Assembly (NCBI GenBank): GCA_900553805.1
Contig: USEU01000013.1
Location: 1 to 37,370, forward strand
Reading direction: 5' to 3'
DNA: 37,370 nt
Source of the DNA: an uncultured Eubacteriales bacterium
GTDB taxonomy: Bacteria > Bacillota > Clostridia > Oscillospirales > Oscillospiraceae
Shown: piece after piece, positions 25,699-33,318 of the stretch
How the letters are laid out: every line of letters begins with the position of its first letter
Numbering within the stretch: the stretch's first letter is position 1
The notes under the pieces: model-generated
The model's input: only the letters and a program-made list of their open reading frames with translations
Told to the model about the DNA's origin: nothing
Databases searched by the model: none
Translations under genes and position numbers: made by a program

Positions 25699-26721
25699 TC
25701 AGGCGATCAGACACAGGTCAGGGAGGCACACGGCGTCCCGCCAGCTGTTGATGAAGGTCATGGCCGCCTTTTCCTCCATGGCGCTGTCCCCTGCCATCAG
25801 GGCAGGGTCGCCGTACTGGTTGGAGGTGGTGAAGTAGTAAGCCGTGGAGCCGTCACCCGCGGCATCCGTGGTGTACAGGCCGTTCAGGAACCGCAGCGTG
25901 CCGCCGGAATACTGCATCACGCTGTAACAGCTGCTGGCCGCGCCGTTGGAGCCCTCCAGGAAGAGCCTGCCGTCGTTCATCAGGTACAGCCGGGCGCGGA
26001 CGGTGGAACGGGAGACGCTCACCGGCGCGCCGTTCTGGAGGGTGAAGATCTCAAATAAAAACGTGTCCTGAGGAATGTCGTAGCCGATACCGGCGATGAT
26101 CAGCTCGTCGGTGCCGTCCCCGTCCAGATCCTGGGTGGCGTAGCCCACGTGGGCGGCGTAGAGGATCATTTCGCTGATGTCGTACTGGTAGGCAACGCTG
26201 TCCCCCTCGTCCTTGCGGGCCAGGGCAGTGCGGTATCTTTCGATCACCGCGTCATAGGCCCCCTGGCTCTGGGCCACGGTGATCAGCGCCGCCTGACTGG
26301 TGACGGAGCCGCCGGGGCCGTCAAACCTGGCCCGGGCGGACCAGCCGTTGAGGGACAGGGGCACATTCTCCAGGGTGATCGTATCCTCCTTGGAGATGTC
26401 CAGCAGCAGGCCGGGGTGCATGGTCATGGTGTCCGTGACGGAGTACACCGCCCCCTCCGGGGACAGGAACTCCCAGGTCAGGATGCTGGCCCCCTCCGCA
26501 CGGGCCACGAACCAGGTCTTTCCGCCGGGAGCCAGCTTCTCCCCGGTGGGGTCCTTGGTCACCACCGGCGGCTGGGCCGGGGCGTCCGTCGCCTCCGTGG
26601 GCGGCTGGGTCGTCTGCGTTATTTCAACCGTTGTCTCCGGCGCTGTTGCCTCCGGCGCGGCCGGGGAGGCGCACCCGCACAGCAGCACCGCCGTCAGCAG
26701 CGCGGCAATCCATTTTTTCAA
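25699..26721 (-). CDS. Lipoprotein of unknown function with a DxDxDG-type loop
   Basis: 340-residue exported lipoprotein: signal MKKWIAALLTAVLLCGC with the lipobox LCGC and Cys17, then a Thr/Pro/Ala-rich linker (about 18-60). Translation starts at a TTG codon at 26721, with AAGGAG 9 bases upstream; no ATG in this frame is near. A first domain (about 60-150) looks beta-rich. The second contains QDLDGDGTDELIIAG near residues 197-211, a calcium-binding-like loop of the kind seen in FG-GAP and dockerin-like repeats, followed by more beta-rich sequence. Catalytic motifs are not recognised. It stands alone, convergent to apbE. Function unknown. Confidence 0.8.
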   Translation of the reverse strand: MKKWIAALLTAVLLCGCASPAAPEATAPETTVEITQTTQPPTEATDAPAQPPVVTKDPTGEKLAPGGKTWFVARAEGASILTWEFLSPEGAVYSVTDTMTMHPGLLLDISKEDTITLENVPLSLNGWSARARFDGPGGSVTSQAALITVAQSQGAYDAVIERYRTALARKDEGDSVAYQYDISEMILYAAHVGYATQDLDGDGTDELIIAGIGYDIPQDTFLFEIFTLQNGAPVSVSRSTVRARLYLMNDGRLFLEGSNGAASSCYSVMQYSGGTLRFLNGLYTTDAAGDGSTAYYFTTSNQYGDPALMAGDSAMEEKAAMTFINSWRDAVCLPDLCLIA

Positions 26722-26756
26722 TCCGATCCACTCCTTAACTTACGGCCGCACCGTCT

Positions 26757-26950
26757 TGCCGCCCCCTTTGGGGGTGGTGCTCCGCGCAGCGAATCAAGAT
26801 AGCAATGATTGCCGATGGCAATCATACTTCTGCTTCGTGCCGCGATAGCGGCAAAGGGGGTGCCGTTGGTATTTTTGACCTGTTACCGTTCAACGAACCA
26901 CACCCCCTCAGTCTTGCTTTGCTCGACAGCTCCCCCATCGGGGAGCCAAG
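26757..26950 (+). repeat. Dispersed multi-hairpin repeat, copy 2
   Basis: Same layout as copy 1, including the perfect ATGATTGCC/GGCAATCAT hairpin. Its right end lies 3 bases from the stop codon of the minus-strand isomerase gene, so on that strand it is the immediate 3' untranslated region and its CCCC/GGGG end hairpin could serve as a terminator. It fills nearly the whole spacer to the lipoprotein gene. Confidence 0.85.
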
Positions 26951-26953
26951 GGA

Positions 26954-27643
26954 TCAATCCTTTGCCTTGGGGTATTCGTTGCACAGCAGGCGGTAGGGGG
27001 GCTCGTCCTCCTCGATGGTGGGGAAGCGGCCCACGGGGGGATTGAAGCGGTTGTCCGTGTTGTCGTCGTTGCACTGGCTGACCTCGCCCAGCAGCACCGG
27101 GCCGGTGCCCTCCTCCACGGAGAAGTCATGGTACAGATACTGCTGCACATGGATGCTCTCGCCGGGGGTCAGGCGGATCTGAGTTCCGGCGGGCACGGTG
27201 TAGGTGCGGCCGTCGGTATGGACGGTGACATCGCTCTTGTAGTCGATCTCCTCGTCGGGCAGGCTGTTGTATACCCGGATCAGCACGTTTCCGCCGCCCC
27301 GGTTGATGATGTCCTCGGTTTTGTACCAGTGGAAATGGTTAGGGGCGTACTGCCCTTCCTTCAGGTACAGCAGCTTTTCGGCATAGACCTTGGGGTACTT
27401 GTCCGCCATCTTGCGGTTGCCGTTGCGGATGGTGATGAGGGAGAAGCCGAACTTATCGAAATTGCCCATGCCGTAGTCGGTGATGTCCCAGCCCAGCATG
27501 CAGTCGCGCACCTCGTCGTATTCGTGGCCGATGCTCTGCCACTGCTCCGGAGTGAAATTGCAGAAGGGAGGCAGGTAGCAGCAGTGCTTGGCGCACATGG
27601 CCTCCAGCTCCTTCAGCGCCTTGTTGATTTCGGAACGCTTCAT
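26954..27643 (-). CDS. D-lyxose (D-mannose) ketol-isomerase
   Basis: Cupin-fold sugar isomerase, 229 residues, matching the D-lyxose isomerase family (E. coli YdaE-like type). It interconverts D-lyxose and D-xylulose, and D-mannose and D-fructose. Metal ligands are visible: His103, His105 and Glu110 in NHFHWYKTED, plus a later His (165 or 172) in ESIHVQQYLYHDF. In this setting the mannose activity is attractive, since a beta-mannosidase frees mannose nearby; that is inference. The start at 27643 is preceded by AAAGGGG. It has its own promoter just after thiN on the same strand. The ribosomal signals and length are normal. Confidence 0.88.
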   Translation of the reverse strand: MKRSEINKALKELEAMCAKHCCYLPPFCNFTPEQWQSIGHEYDEVRDCMLGWDITDYGMGNFDKFGFSLITIRNGNRKMADKYPKVYAEKLLYLKEGQYAPNHFHWYKTEDIINRGGGNVLIRVYNSLPDEEIDYKSDVTVHTDGRTYTVPAGTQIRLTPGESIHVQQYLYHDFSVEEGTGPVLLGEVSQCNDDNTDNRFNPPVGRFPTIEEDEPPYRLLCNEYPKAKD

Positions 27644-27678
27644 AAGAGGGAACCCCTTTCATATTTCTTTACATAAAT

Positions 27679-27706
27679 ATTATACCTGATTTTTGGGGAA
27701 ACGCAA
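27679..27706 (-). promoter_or_regulatory. Sigma-A promoter of the lyxose/mannose isomerase gene
   Basis: Minus strand: TTGCGT (27706-27701), 16 bases, perfect TATAAT (27684-27679). It lies in the 85-base gap after thiN. Confidence 0.75.
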
Positions 27707-27728
27707 GAGAAAAGTGACTGTTTGCCCC

Positions 27729-28367
27729 TTATTCCGCCGCATATTCCGGCAAGGGCGTCTGGGTCTGCCACAGGGCCAGCAGGGTGCCGGAGGCGGCGGT
27801 GACGCTGGCGGCCTGGCCCTCAAAGTGATTGCTCACGCCCAGGGGAAAGTCGGCGGTGAGGCGCACCCCCTCCGCCTCGTAGTGCAGCCCCCGGATGGTC
27901 ACGCCCAGGGCGTCCGCCCCCAGGCAGAAGAGGGAAAAATCCCCCCGCAGCCCGGCGGGAAGCCGCAGCGTGCCGCCCCGGAAGGCGCAGGCCAAATATT
28001 CCCGGCCCACCAGGAAGCCGAAGCCCCCGTGGGAGGCCAGATATCCCAGCGTCTGGAAATTCGCCACGGTGTGGTCCAGCCGTTTGCCGTCCAGCCCGCC
28101 GTAGAGCACAAAGCGCCGGTAGCCCAATTCCAGGCCCCGCTTCACCGCCAGCATGGAGTCGGTGTCGTCCTTCTCCACCGGGAACACCGCGCTGCCCCGG
28201 GGCACATACCCCAGGGAGTCGAAGTCGCCGATGATCTCTTTGGGGGTGATGCCCAGGCGCTGGGTGTGGACCAGGCCGCCGTCGGCGGCAATGACGTGAT
28301 CCTCCGGCCGGACCGGCTCGATCAAATTGTCAAACTCTGCCGCGCCGAAGATGATGCAGCTGGCCAT
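27729..28367 (-). CDS. thiN: Thiamine pyrophosphokinase (thiamine diphosphokinase)
   Basis: Transfers pyrophosphate from ATP to thiamine to give thiamine diphosphate. 212 residues, normal length. Motifs: AADGG (28-31 region), GDFDSL (from 48) and DDTDSMLA (from 68), which bind substrate and Mg. The C-terminal beta domain has the G-S-N pattern GVSNHFEG. ATG at 28367 starts one base after the stop of the epimerase gene, so the two are translated from one message. Pairing with a sugar epimerase is unusual, as thiN often follows rpe/engC/ribosomal genes. No thiamine riboswitch is seen upstream. Confidence 0.92.
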   Translation of the reverse strand: MASCIIFGAAEFDNLIEPVRPEDHVIAADGGLVHTQRLGITPKEIIGDFDSLGYVPRGSAVFPVEKDDTDSMLAVKRGLELGYRRFVLYGGLDGKRLDHTVANFQTLGYLASHGGFGFLVGREYLACAFRGGTLRLPAGLRGDFSLFCLGADALGVTIRGLHYEAEGVRLTADFPLGVSNHFEGQAASVTAASGTLLALWQTQTPLPEYAAE

Positions 28368-28368
28368 A

Positions 28369-29256
28369 TCAGCGGACGAACCGGGTGGTCAGGGTGGTGC
28401 TCCATTCCTCGCCGGGGGCAAGGATGGCGGCGGCGGGCTTCTTCATCCAATCGGTGCCGCTGCCCTCCATGCTGGGCAGGCTGTTCCAGGGCTCGATGCA
28501 CACAAACTGGGGCACCCCCGGCTTGCTCCACAGCAGGGTATAGGGGAAATCCTTGATGCTGCACACCACGGCCCGGCCGGTGTCCTTTTCGTAGATGCCC
28601 AGGGTATCGGAGCTGAGGTTGGTCATGCAGTGGCTGTCCCCCGCAAAGAGCGCCTCGTCGATGGGAATGCGGTCGATGTTGTCGCCCAGGTAGTAGCAGC
28701 TGCCGTGGAGCAGACCCAGGGGCTGGGTGCCCAGGCACAGAGGGGATTCCATCTTGTTAAACCGCAGCTCGTAGTCGGCGTAGGTATGCCGGTCGTCAAA
28801 GGGGATGGCAAAGGCGGGGTGGAAGCCGATGCCGAAGGGCATGACCTCCCCGTCCCGGTTCTTCACCGTCAGGGTGTGGTGCAGCTTGTCGCCCTCCAGA
28901 GCGAAGGTGGAGGTCAGCCGGAATTCATAGGGGAAGTGGGCCAGGGTTTCCGGGTTGCTGTGCAGCTCCAGCTCCAGGGTGGTGGCCGTCTGGCGCACCC
29001 AGTCGTGCTCCATCAGCCGGGCAAATCCATGCTGGCCGGAGGGGTAATCCTGTCCCTTGGCATGGATGATGTCGTCCACCACCTTCCCGGCGTGGGGGAA
29101 CAGAATGGGCGCGTGGTAGCCCCAGACATTGCTGTCCGCCTGCCACATATGCTCCACCCCGTCGCACTTGCGCACCACGCTCTTCACCTGCGCGCCCCAG
29201 GTAGTAACGGTCACTCTCAAAAATTCATTCTCAATGGTATATTCCTGAAAATCCAT
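28369..29256 (-). CDS. Aldose 1-epimerase family protein (LacX-like)
   Basis: Probable mutarotase for hexoses, 295 residues. The start at 29256 is set by AAGGAG 7 bases upstream; the frame is open further up but only through repeat DNA. Pattern of the LacX-like subgroup: N-terminal IENEFLRVTVTTWGAQVKSV, HGFARLMEHDW, the likely catalytic His in GIGFHPAF and the likely Glu in CIEPWNSLPS. The substrate may be galactose, glucose or another aldose. Coupled to thiN downstream. An extended stem-loop (29305-29340) lies in its leader. Confidence 0.85.
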   Translation of the reverse strand: MDFQEYTIENEFLRVTVTTWGAQVKSVVRKCDGVEHMWQADSNVWGYHAPILFPHAGKVVDDIIHAKGQDYPSGQHGFARLMEHDWVRQTATTLELELHSNPETLAHFPYEFRLTSTFALEGDKLHHTLTVKNRDGEVMPFGIGFHPAFAIPFDDRHTYADYELRFNKMESPLCLGTQPLGLLHGSCYYLGDNIDRIPIDEALFAGDSHCMTNLSSDTLGIYEKDTGRAVVCSIKDFPYTLLWSKPGVPQFVCIEPWNSLPSMEGSGTDWMKKPAAAILAPGEEWSTTLTTRFVR

Positions 29257-29437
29257 AATTTTCTCCTTTATAAAGTTAAAATCCAAACCTCCCCTGAAAG
29301 GTTTAGCAGGTGTAGCCGTCCTTGACGGCGTACAGCTGCTTAATGCAAAGCTGAGGCGGCGCATCGCGCCGGAGGGGTCAGGCGCGGTACGCAGAATACC
29401 AATCGGAATGCACCAAGGCGAATTCGCACAGACCCCT
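29257..29437. other. Non-coding leader of the epimerase-thiN operon with a long stem-loop
   Basis: No gene is seen. A stem of about 15 bp with a 3-base loop, one G-G mismatch and one bulge lies at 29305-29340 (AGCAG...GCCGTC / GACGGC...CTGCT). No convincing promoter was found; it may lie beyond the repeat copy at 29438. Confidence 0.5.
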
Positions 29438-29634
29438 TGCTGCCCCCTTTGGGGGTGGTGCTCCGCGCAGCGAATCAAGATAGCAATGATTGCCGATGGC
29501 AATCATACTTCTGCTTCGTGCCGCGAAGCGGCAAAGGGGGTGTTGTTGGTATTTTTGACTTGTTACCATTTAACGAACGACATCCCCTCAGTCAGCCCTT
29601 ACGGGCTGCCAGCTCCCCCATCGGGGAGCCAAGG
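29438..29634 (+). repeat. Dispersed multi-hairpin repeat, copy 3
   Basis: Nearly identical to copy 2 through the first two thirds. The penultimate hairpin reads CAGCCC TTAC GGGCTG where copy 1 has CAGGCC GTTC GGCCTG: paired changes that keep the stem. It lies between uppP and the epimerase gene. Confidence 0.85.
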
Positions 29635-29765
29635 TGGACTGTACGGATTCGCCTGAGATTTTATAAAACCATAACTGCCTACCGCAACCCCTCAGCCGCT
29701 GCGGCGGCAGCTCCCCTTTCAAGGGCGCTTTGGTGCATCTCCAGAGGGGGGAGCCGAGGTTTACA
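29635..29765. repeat. Spacer with a degenerate repeat end, downstream of uppP
   Basis: Contains CCCCTCAG, GGCAGCTCCCC and, about 35 bases later, GGGGAGCCGAGG (29687-29757). This looks like a decayed or interrupted right end of the dispersed repeat. On the minus strand its stem lies directly after uppP and may be its terminator. No gene seen. Confidence 0.45.
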
Positions 29766-30590
29766 TTACTTCACCCAGAAGTAGATCAGCACCACGATGC
29801 CCAGGATGATGCGGTAGACGCCGAAGGCGCTGAAAGAATGGCGGCGGACGTAGGACATCAGCCCCTTGATGACCAGCAGGCTCACAACGTAGGAAACGAT
29901 GCATCCTACCAGCAGGATCAGCAGATCCATGGCGCCAAAATCCACCCCGGACAGGAAGAACTTCAGCAGCTTGATGCCGCTGGCCCCCAGCATGGTGGGA
30001 ATGGCCATGAAGAAGCTGAATTCCGCCGCCGCGCCCCGGGAGACCCCCGCCAGGATGCCCCCCAGAATGGTGGAGCCGGAGCGGGAGGTGCCGGGCACCA
30101 GGCTCAGGCACTGGCTCAGGCCGATGACCATGGCGGTGGACATGGGAATGTCGTGCACGTCATGGATCCGCATTTCCCGGTGCTCGTTCCGCTTTTCCAC
30201 CAGAATAAAGGCCACGCCGTAGACGATCAGGGCAATGGACACCACGATCCCGTTGTGCAGGTGGGCGTCCATCCAGTCGTCGAACAGCACCCCCACGATG
30301 CCGGAGGGGATGATGGCCGCGATCACCTTGAACCACAGGCTCCAGGTTTGCTTCTTCTGCTGCTCATTTTTCCCGCTGTCAAAGGGATTGAGCTTGCGGA
30401 AAAACAGCGCGCACACCGCCAGAATGGCCCCCAGCTGGATCACCACGTCGAACATGCTCTGAAATTCGTCGCTGACGTTCAGGTTGATAAACTCATTCAG
30501 CAGGATCAGATGCCCCGTGGACGAAACGGGCAGCCATTCCGTGATGCCCTCCACGATGCCAAAGAGCACCGCCTTCAAAACCTCGATCAT
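29766..30590 (-). CDS. uppP: Undecaprenyl-diphosphatase
   Basis: Integral membrane enzyme (BacA/UppP family) that removes a phosphate from undecaprenyl diphosphate, recycling the lipid carrier of cell-wall synthesis; it also gives some bacitracin tolerance. 274 residues with about eight membrane segments. Both active-site motifs are present: EGITEWLPVSSTGH (14-27, with Glu14, Glu18, Ser24 and His27) and PGTSRSGSTI. Own promoter; single gene. Confidence 0.95.
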   Translation of the reverse strand: MIEVLKAVLFGIVEGITEWLPVSSTGHLILLNEFINLNVSDEFQSMFDVVIQLGAILAVCALFFRKLNPFDSGKNEQQKKQTWSLWFKVIAAIIPSGIVGVLFDDWMDAHLHNGIVVSIALIVYGVAFILVEKRNEHREMRIHDVHDIPMSTAMVIGLSQCLSLVPGTSRSGSTILGGILAGVSRGAAAEFSFFMAIPTMLGASGIKLLKFFLSGVDFGAMDLLILLVGCIVSYVVSLLVIKGLMSYVRRHSFSAFGVYRIILGIVVLIYFWVK

Positions 30591-30640
30591 TTCTGAACCC
30601 TCCTCCTCCGGCTCGCCGCCGATTTGTTCTTAGCTCCCCT

Positions 30641-30669
30641 ATCATACAGGAATCACCGGCACATTTCAA
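30641..30669 (-). promoter_or_regulatory. Sigma-A promoter of uppP
   Basis: Minus strand: TTGAAA (30669-30664), 17 bases, TATGAT (30646-30641). Confidence 0.8.
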
Positions 30670-30684
30670 TAGCTTTTTAAACCA

Positions 30685-30728
30685 CACCACCGGGACGGGA
30701 AAGATTTTTCTTCCCCATCCCGGTGGTG
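30685..30728 (-). terminator. Terminator hairpin of the glycogen operon
   Basis: Stem of at least 11 bp: CACCACCGGGA (30685-30695) and TCCCGGTGGTG (30718-30728), extended by further G-C pairs into the loop region. On the minus strand it is followed after a few bases by GGTTTAAAAAG. It lies 26 bases after the glgA stop. Confidence 0.75.
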
Positions 30729-30753
30729 ATATTCGGCAGGCGCGGCCGGGCGT

Positions 30754-32199
30754 TTACCAGGCCAGCATTTTCTGAAACAGAGCCATGTACTTTCCGGCGG
30801 GGACGTTCCAGCTGAAGTCCTGGGACATTTCCCGGTGCTGGAGGGCGCGGAAGGCTTCCCGGTTGTTGTTGTACAGGTTCAGGGCGCGCAGGATGGCGGC
30901 GAAGAAATCGTCGGCGTTGTAGCTCTGGAAGGTGAAGCCCAGGCCGTCCTCGCCCTGCTCGTTGCAGGGGGGCACCGTGTCCTTCAGACCGCCGGTGGCG
31001 TGGACCACGGGCACCGTGCCGTAGCGCATGGCGTTCATCTGGCTCAGGCCGCAGGGCTCGCTCTTGGAGGGCATCAGATAGATGTCGCCGCCGGCGTACA
31101 GCCGGGAGGCCAGCCCCAGGTCGAATTTGATCTGGGCGGAGACTTGCTCGGGGAACTGGGCCTGCAGGTCCCGGAAGAAGGCTTCGTACTGCGGCTCGCC
31201 GGTGCCCACCACGATCATCTGGGCATCCTGCTCCCACATCAGCCGCCGGGCGATGTAGCACAGCAGATCCAGCCCCTTGTGCCCGGCCAGCCGGGTGACC
31301 ATCACCATCAGCGGCACGTCGGGCTTCCGGGGCAGGCCCACCTCCGCCTGGAGGGCGGCCTTCACCGCCGCCTTGCCCTGGGCAAAGGAATCCGCGTTAT
31401 AATGCGCGGGCAGCGCCGGATCGGTCTCCGGGTTGAAGGTGTTCACGTCGATGCCGTTGGTGATGCCCGTCAGCTTCCAGGAGGCCCCGGCGATGATATT
31501 GTCCAGCCCGTGGGCGTAGTAGGGATACATCAGCTCCCGGGCATAGGTCTCAGAAACGGTGGTGAGCATGTCGCAGCACTCGATGCCGCCCTTCATCACG
31601 TTCACAGAGTGGTTCATGTCCAGAGCGCCCCGGTAGTCCCAGGGCAGGCCCAGCACATCGTCGAAGAAATTGGCGTTTGCCCAGCCCTGGTATTCAACGT
31701 TGTGGATGGTGTACATGATCCGGGTGCCGGGGAACTGAGCGCGGTACATGGCCTTGAGATACACGGGGATCAGGCCGGTCTGCCAGTCGTTGCACTGGAT
31801 GATATCCGGCACGAAGTCCAGCGCTGCCATGGCGTCCAGGCAGCCCCGGGAGAAGAAGGCGAACCGCTCGCCGTCGTCCATGTCGCCGTAGATGGCCCCG
31901 GTGCGGGCACCGAAATAATATTCGCTGTCCAGGAAATAGACCTGCACGCCGTCGCCGCGGCCCAGCAGCTTCATCACGCCGCAGTATTGCTGCCGCCAGC
32001 CCAGCCGCACCCGGAACTCGGCCACCTTCTCCGTCACATAGGCGGCGTTATGCTTGATTTTATGGTAGTAGGGCAGGAACAGCGCCACCTCGTTGCCGCC
32101 GATCCGGGACAATGCGGCGGGCAGCGCCTCCATCACATCTCCCAGGCCGCCGGACTTGGCATAGGGCGCGCCCTCGGAGGCACAAATGGCAATCTTCAT
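30754..32199 (-). CDS. glgA: Glycogen synthase
   Basis: GT5 enzyme that adds glucose from ADP-glucose to glycogen chains. 481 residues, normal. The N-terminal ADP-glucose loop KSGGLGD lies at 15-21. The C-terminal domain has MVMVTRLAGHKGLDL and the acceptor/donor motif PSKSEPCGLSQMNAMRYGTVPVV (near 373-395) with the conserved Glu. Its start overlaps the glgD stop by 4 bases (ATGA type), so the two are coupled. Last gene of glgC-glgD-glgA. Confidence 0.95.
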   Translation of the reverse strand: MKIAICASEGAPYAKSGGLGDVMEALPAALSRIGGNEVALFLPYYHKIKHNAAYVTEKVAEFRVRLGWRQQYCGVMKLLGRGDGVQVYFLDSEYYFGARTGAIYGDMDDGERFAFFSRGCLDAMAALDFVPDIIQCNDWQTGLIPVYLKAMYRAQFPGTRIMYTIHNVEYQGWANANFFDDVLGLPWDYRGALDMNHSVNVMKGGIECCDMLTTVSETYARELMYPYYAHGLDNIIAGASWKLTGITNGIDVNTFNPETDPALPAHYNADSFAQGKAAVKAALQAEVGLPRKPDVPLMVMVTRLAGHKGLDLLCYIARRLMWEQDAQMIVVGTGEPQYEAFFRDLQAQFPEQVSAQIKFDLGLASRLYAGGDIYLMPSKSEPCGLSQMNAMRYGTVPVVHATGGLKDTVPPCNEQGEDGLGFTFQSYNADDFFAAILRALNLYNNNREAFRALQHREMSQDFSWNVPAGKYMALFQKMLAW

Positions 32200-33305
32200 A
32201 CGGTTTCACCTCGCTTGATGACGATGGGGTTGGCATGGGTGCCGAAGAGCCGGGTGCCGGGGGTAACGGTGACGTTCTTATCCAGGATCACGTTCTTCAG
32301 CTCGCAGCCCGCGCCCACCGCGCTGTCGTTCATAATGACGCAGTTTTCCACGCTGCTGCCCTCGGCAATGGTCACCTGGCGGAACAGCACGGAATTTTTC
32401 ACGCTGCCCTCCACGATGCAGCCGTCGGCCAGCACCACGTTTTCCAGCTGGCAGTCCTCGCCGTAGTAGCTGGGCACCCGGCTGCGGACCTTGGTATAGA
32501 TGGGATGGATGCCGCCGAACAGCCCCTCCCGCACTTCCTTCTTGGTCAGCTCCAGGCTGTGCTCAAAGTATTCCTGGGTGGATTCGTTGAACATCACCAC
32601 GCCCTCGTGCTGATAGGCGTTGACGGTGACCTTGCGGCTTCTCCAGCCGCCCATCACCAGGTCCCGGTCCATGTGGAAGTAGTTCTTGGCCACCAGGACC
32701 CGGACCTCCCGGATCAGCATCTGACGGCTCATCACGTAGATGTCCATGGAGGCCTGGTAGTCCTCCGGGGCGGCATAGTCGCAGACCATGTCCTCCACCT
32801 GGCCGTCGCCGTCCAGCTTCAGGGCGAAGTCCATCACCTTCCGGCCGTTGCACACATTCTTGCAGGTGACCACGGTGATGTCCTTGCCGGAGGCAATGTG
32901 ATCGGCCAGCACCTTGTTCAGGTCCACGTTGGAGAGCACGGCGGAGTCGATCATCACCACATAGTCGTCGTCGCCGAATCCCAGAAAGTCCATGTTGTAA
33001 TACAGGGATTCCAGCTTGCCCCGGTAGGAGTGGTTGGTGGAGGTGGCGTAGGGGGTCAGGAACTCCAGTCCGCCCTCGCCCAGCTCCAGGCCCCATTCCT
33101 CGCCGTCGCCCACGTGGTTCATCAGCGACTGATAGCTGAACCGGGCGATGATGCCCACGTGCCGGATGCCGGCGTAGGCAAAGTTGGAAAGGCCGAAGTC
33201 CACCTGGCGGTAACGCCCGCCGAAGGGCAGGGAGGCCAGGGTGCGCTTGTTGGTCAGCTCGCCGATGCTGGCGTCATTGGTAAAGAGAATACCCATTACG
33301 TTCAT
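32196..33305 (-). CDS. glgD: Glucose-1-phosphate adenylyltransferase subunit GlgD
   Basis: 369 residues. Starts at 33305 (MNVMGILFTNDA) with AAGGAGGG upstream; the frame is open further up only inside glgC. GlgD resembles GlgC but lacks its nucleotide-binding GGxGxRL loop, here replaced by FTNDASIGELTNKR; in Firmicutes it acts as a modulatory partner that raises GlgC activity. A nucleotidyltransferase fold (about 1-240) and a left-handed beta-helix (about 270-369) are recognisable from the repeats VVLADGCIVEGSV and VTIAEGSSVENCV. Confidence 0.94.
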   Translation of the reverse strand: MNVMGILFTNDASIGELTNKRTLASLPFGGRYRQVDFGLSNFAYAGIRHVGIIARFSYQSLMNHVGDGEEWGLELGEGGLEFLTPYATSTNHSYRGKLESLYYNMDFLGFGDDDYVVMIDSAVLSNVDLNKVLADHIASGKDITVVTCKNVCNGRKVMDFALKLDGDGQVEDMVCDYAAPEDYQASMDIYVMSRQMLIREVRVLVAKNYFHMDRDLVMGGWRSRKVTVNAYQHEGVVMFNESTQEYFEHSLELTKKEVREGLFGGIHPIYTKVRSRVPSYYGEDCQLENVVLADGCIVEGSVKNSVLFRQVTIAEGSSVENCVIMNDSAVGAGCELKNVILDKNVTVTPGTRLFGTHANPIVIKRGETV

Positions 33306-33318
33306 TTCCGTTCCCTCC

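Noticed and set aside
29257..29437. Thiamine pyrophosphate riboswitch before the epimerase-thiN pair
   Set aside because: The conserved CTGAGA and the CTGATCTGGATAATGCC-type elements are absent. The stem-loop at 29305-29340 does not fit the THI-box fold.
29257..29502. N-terminal extension of the aldose epimerase into the repeat
   Set aside because: The extension reads through repeat copy 3 and has no family similarity. The ATG at 29256 has a strong Shine-Dalgarno and gives the usual N-terminus. Similar readings inside copies 1 and 2 are repeat translation, not genes.
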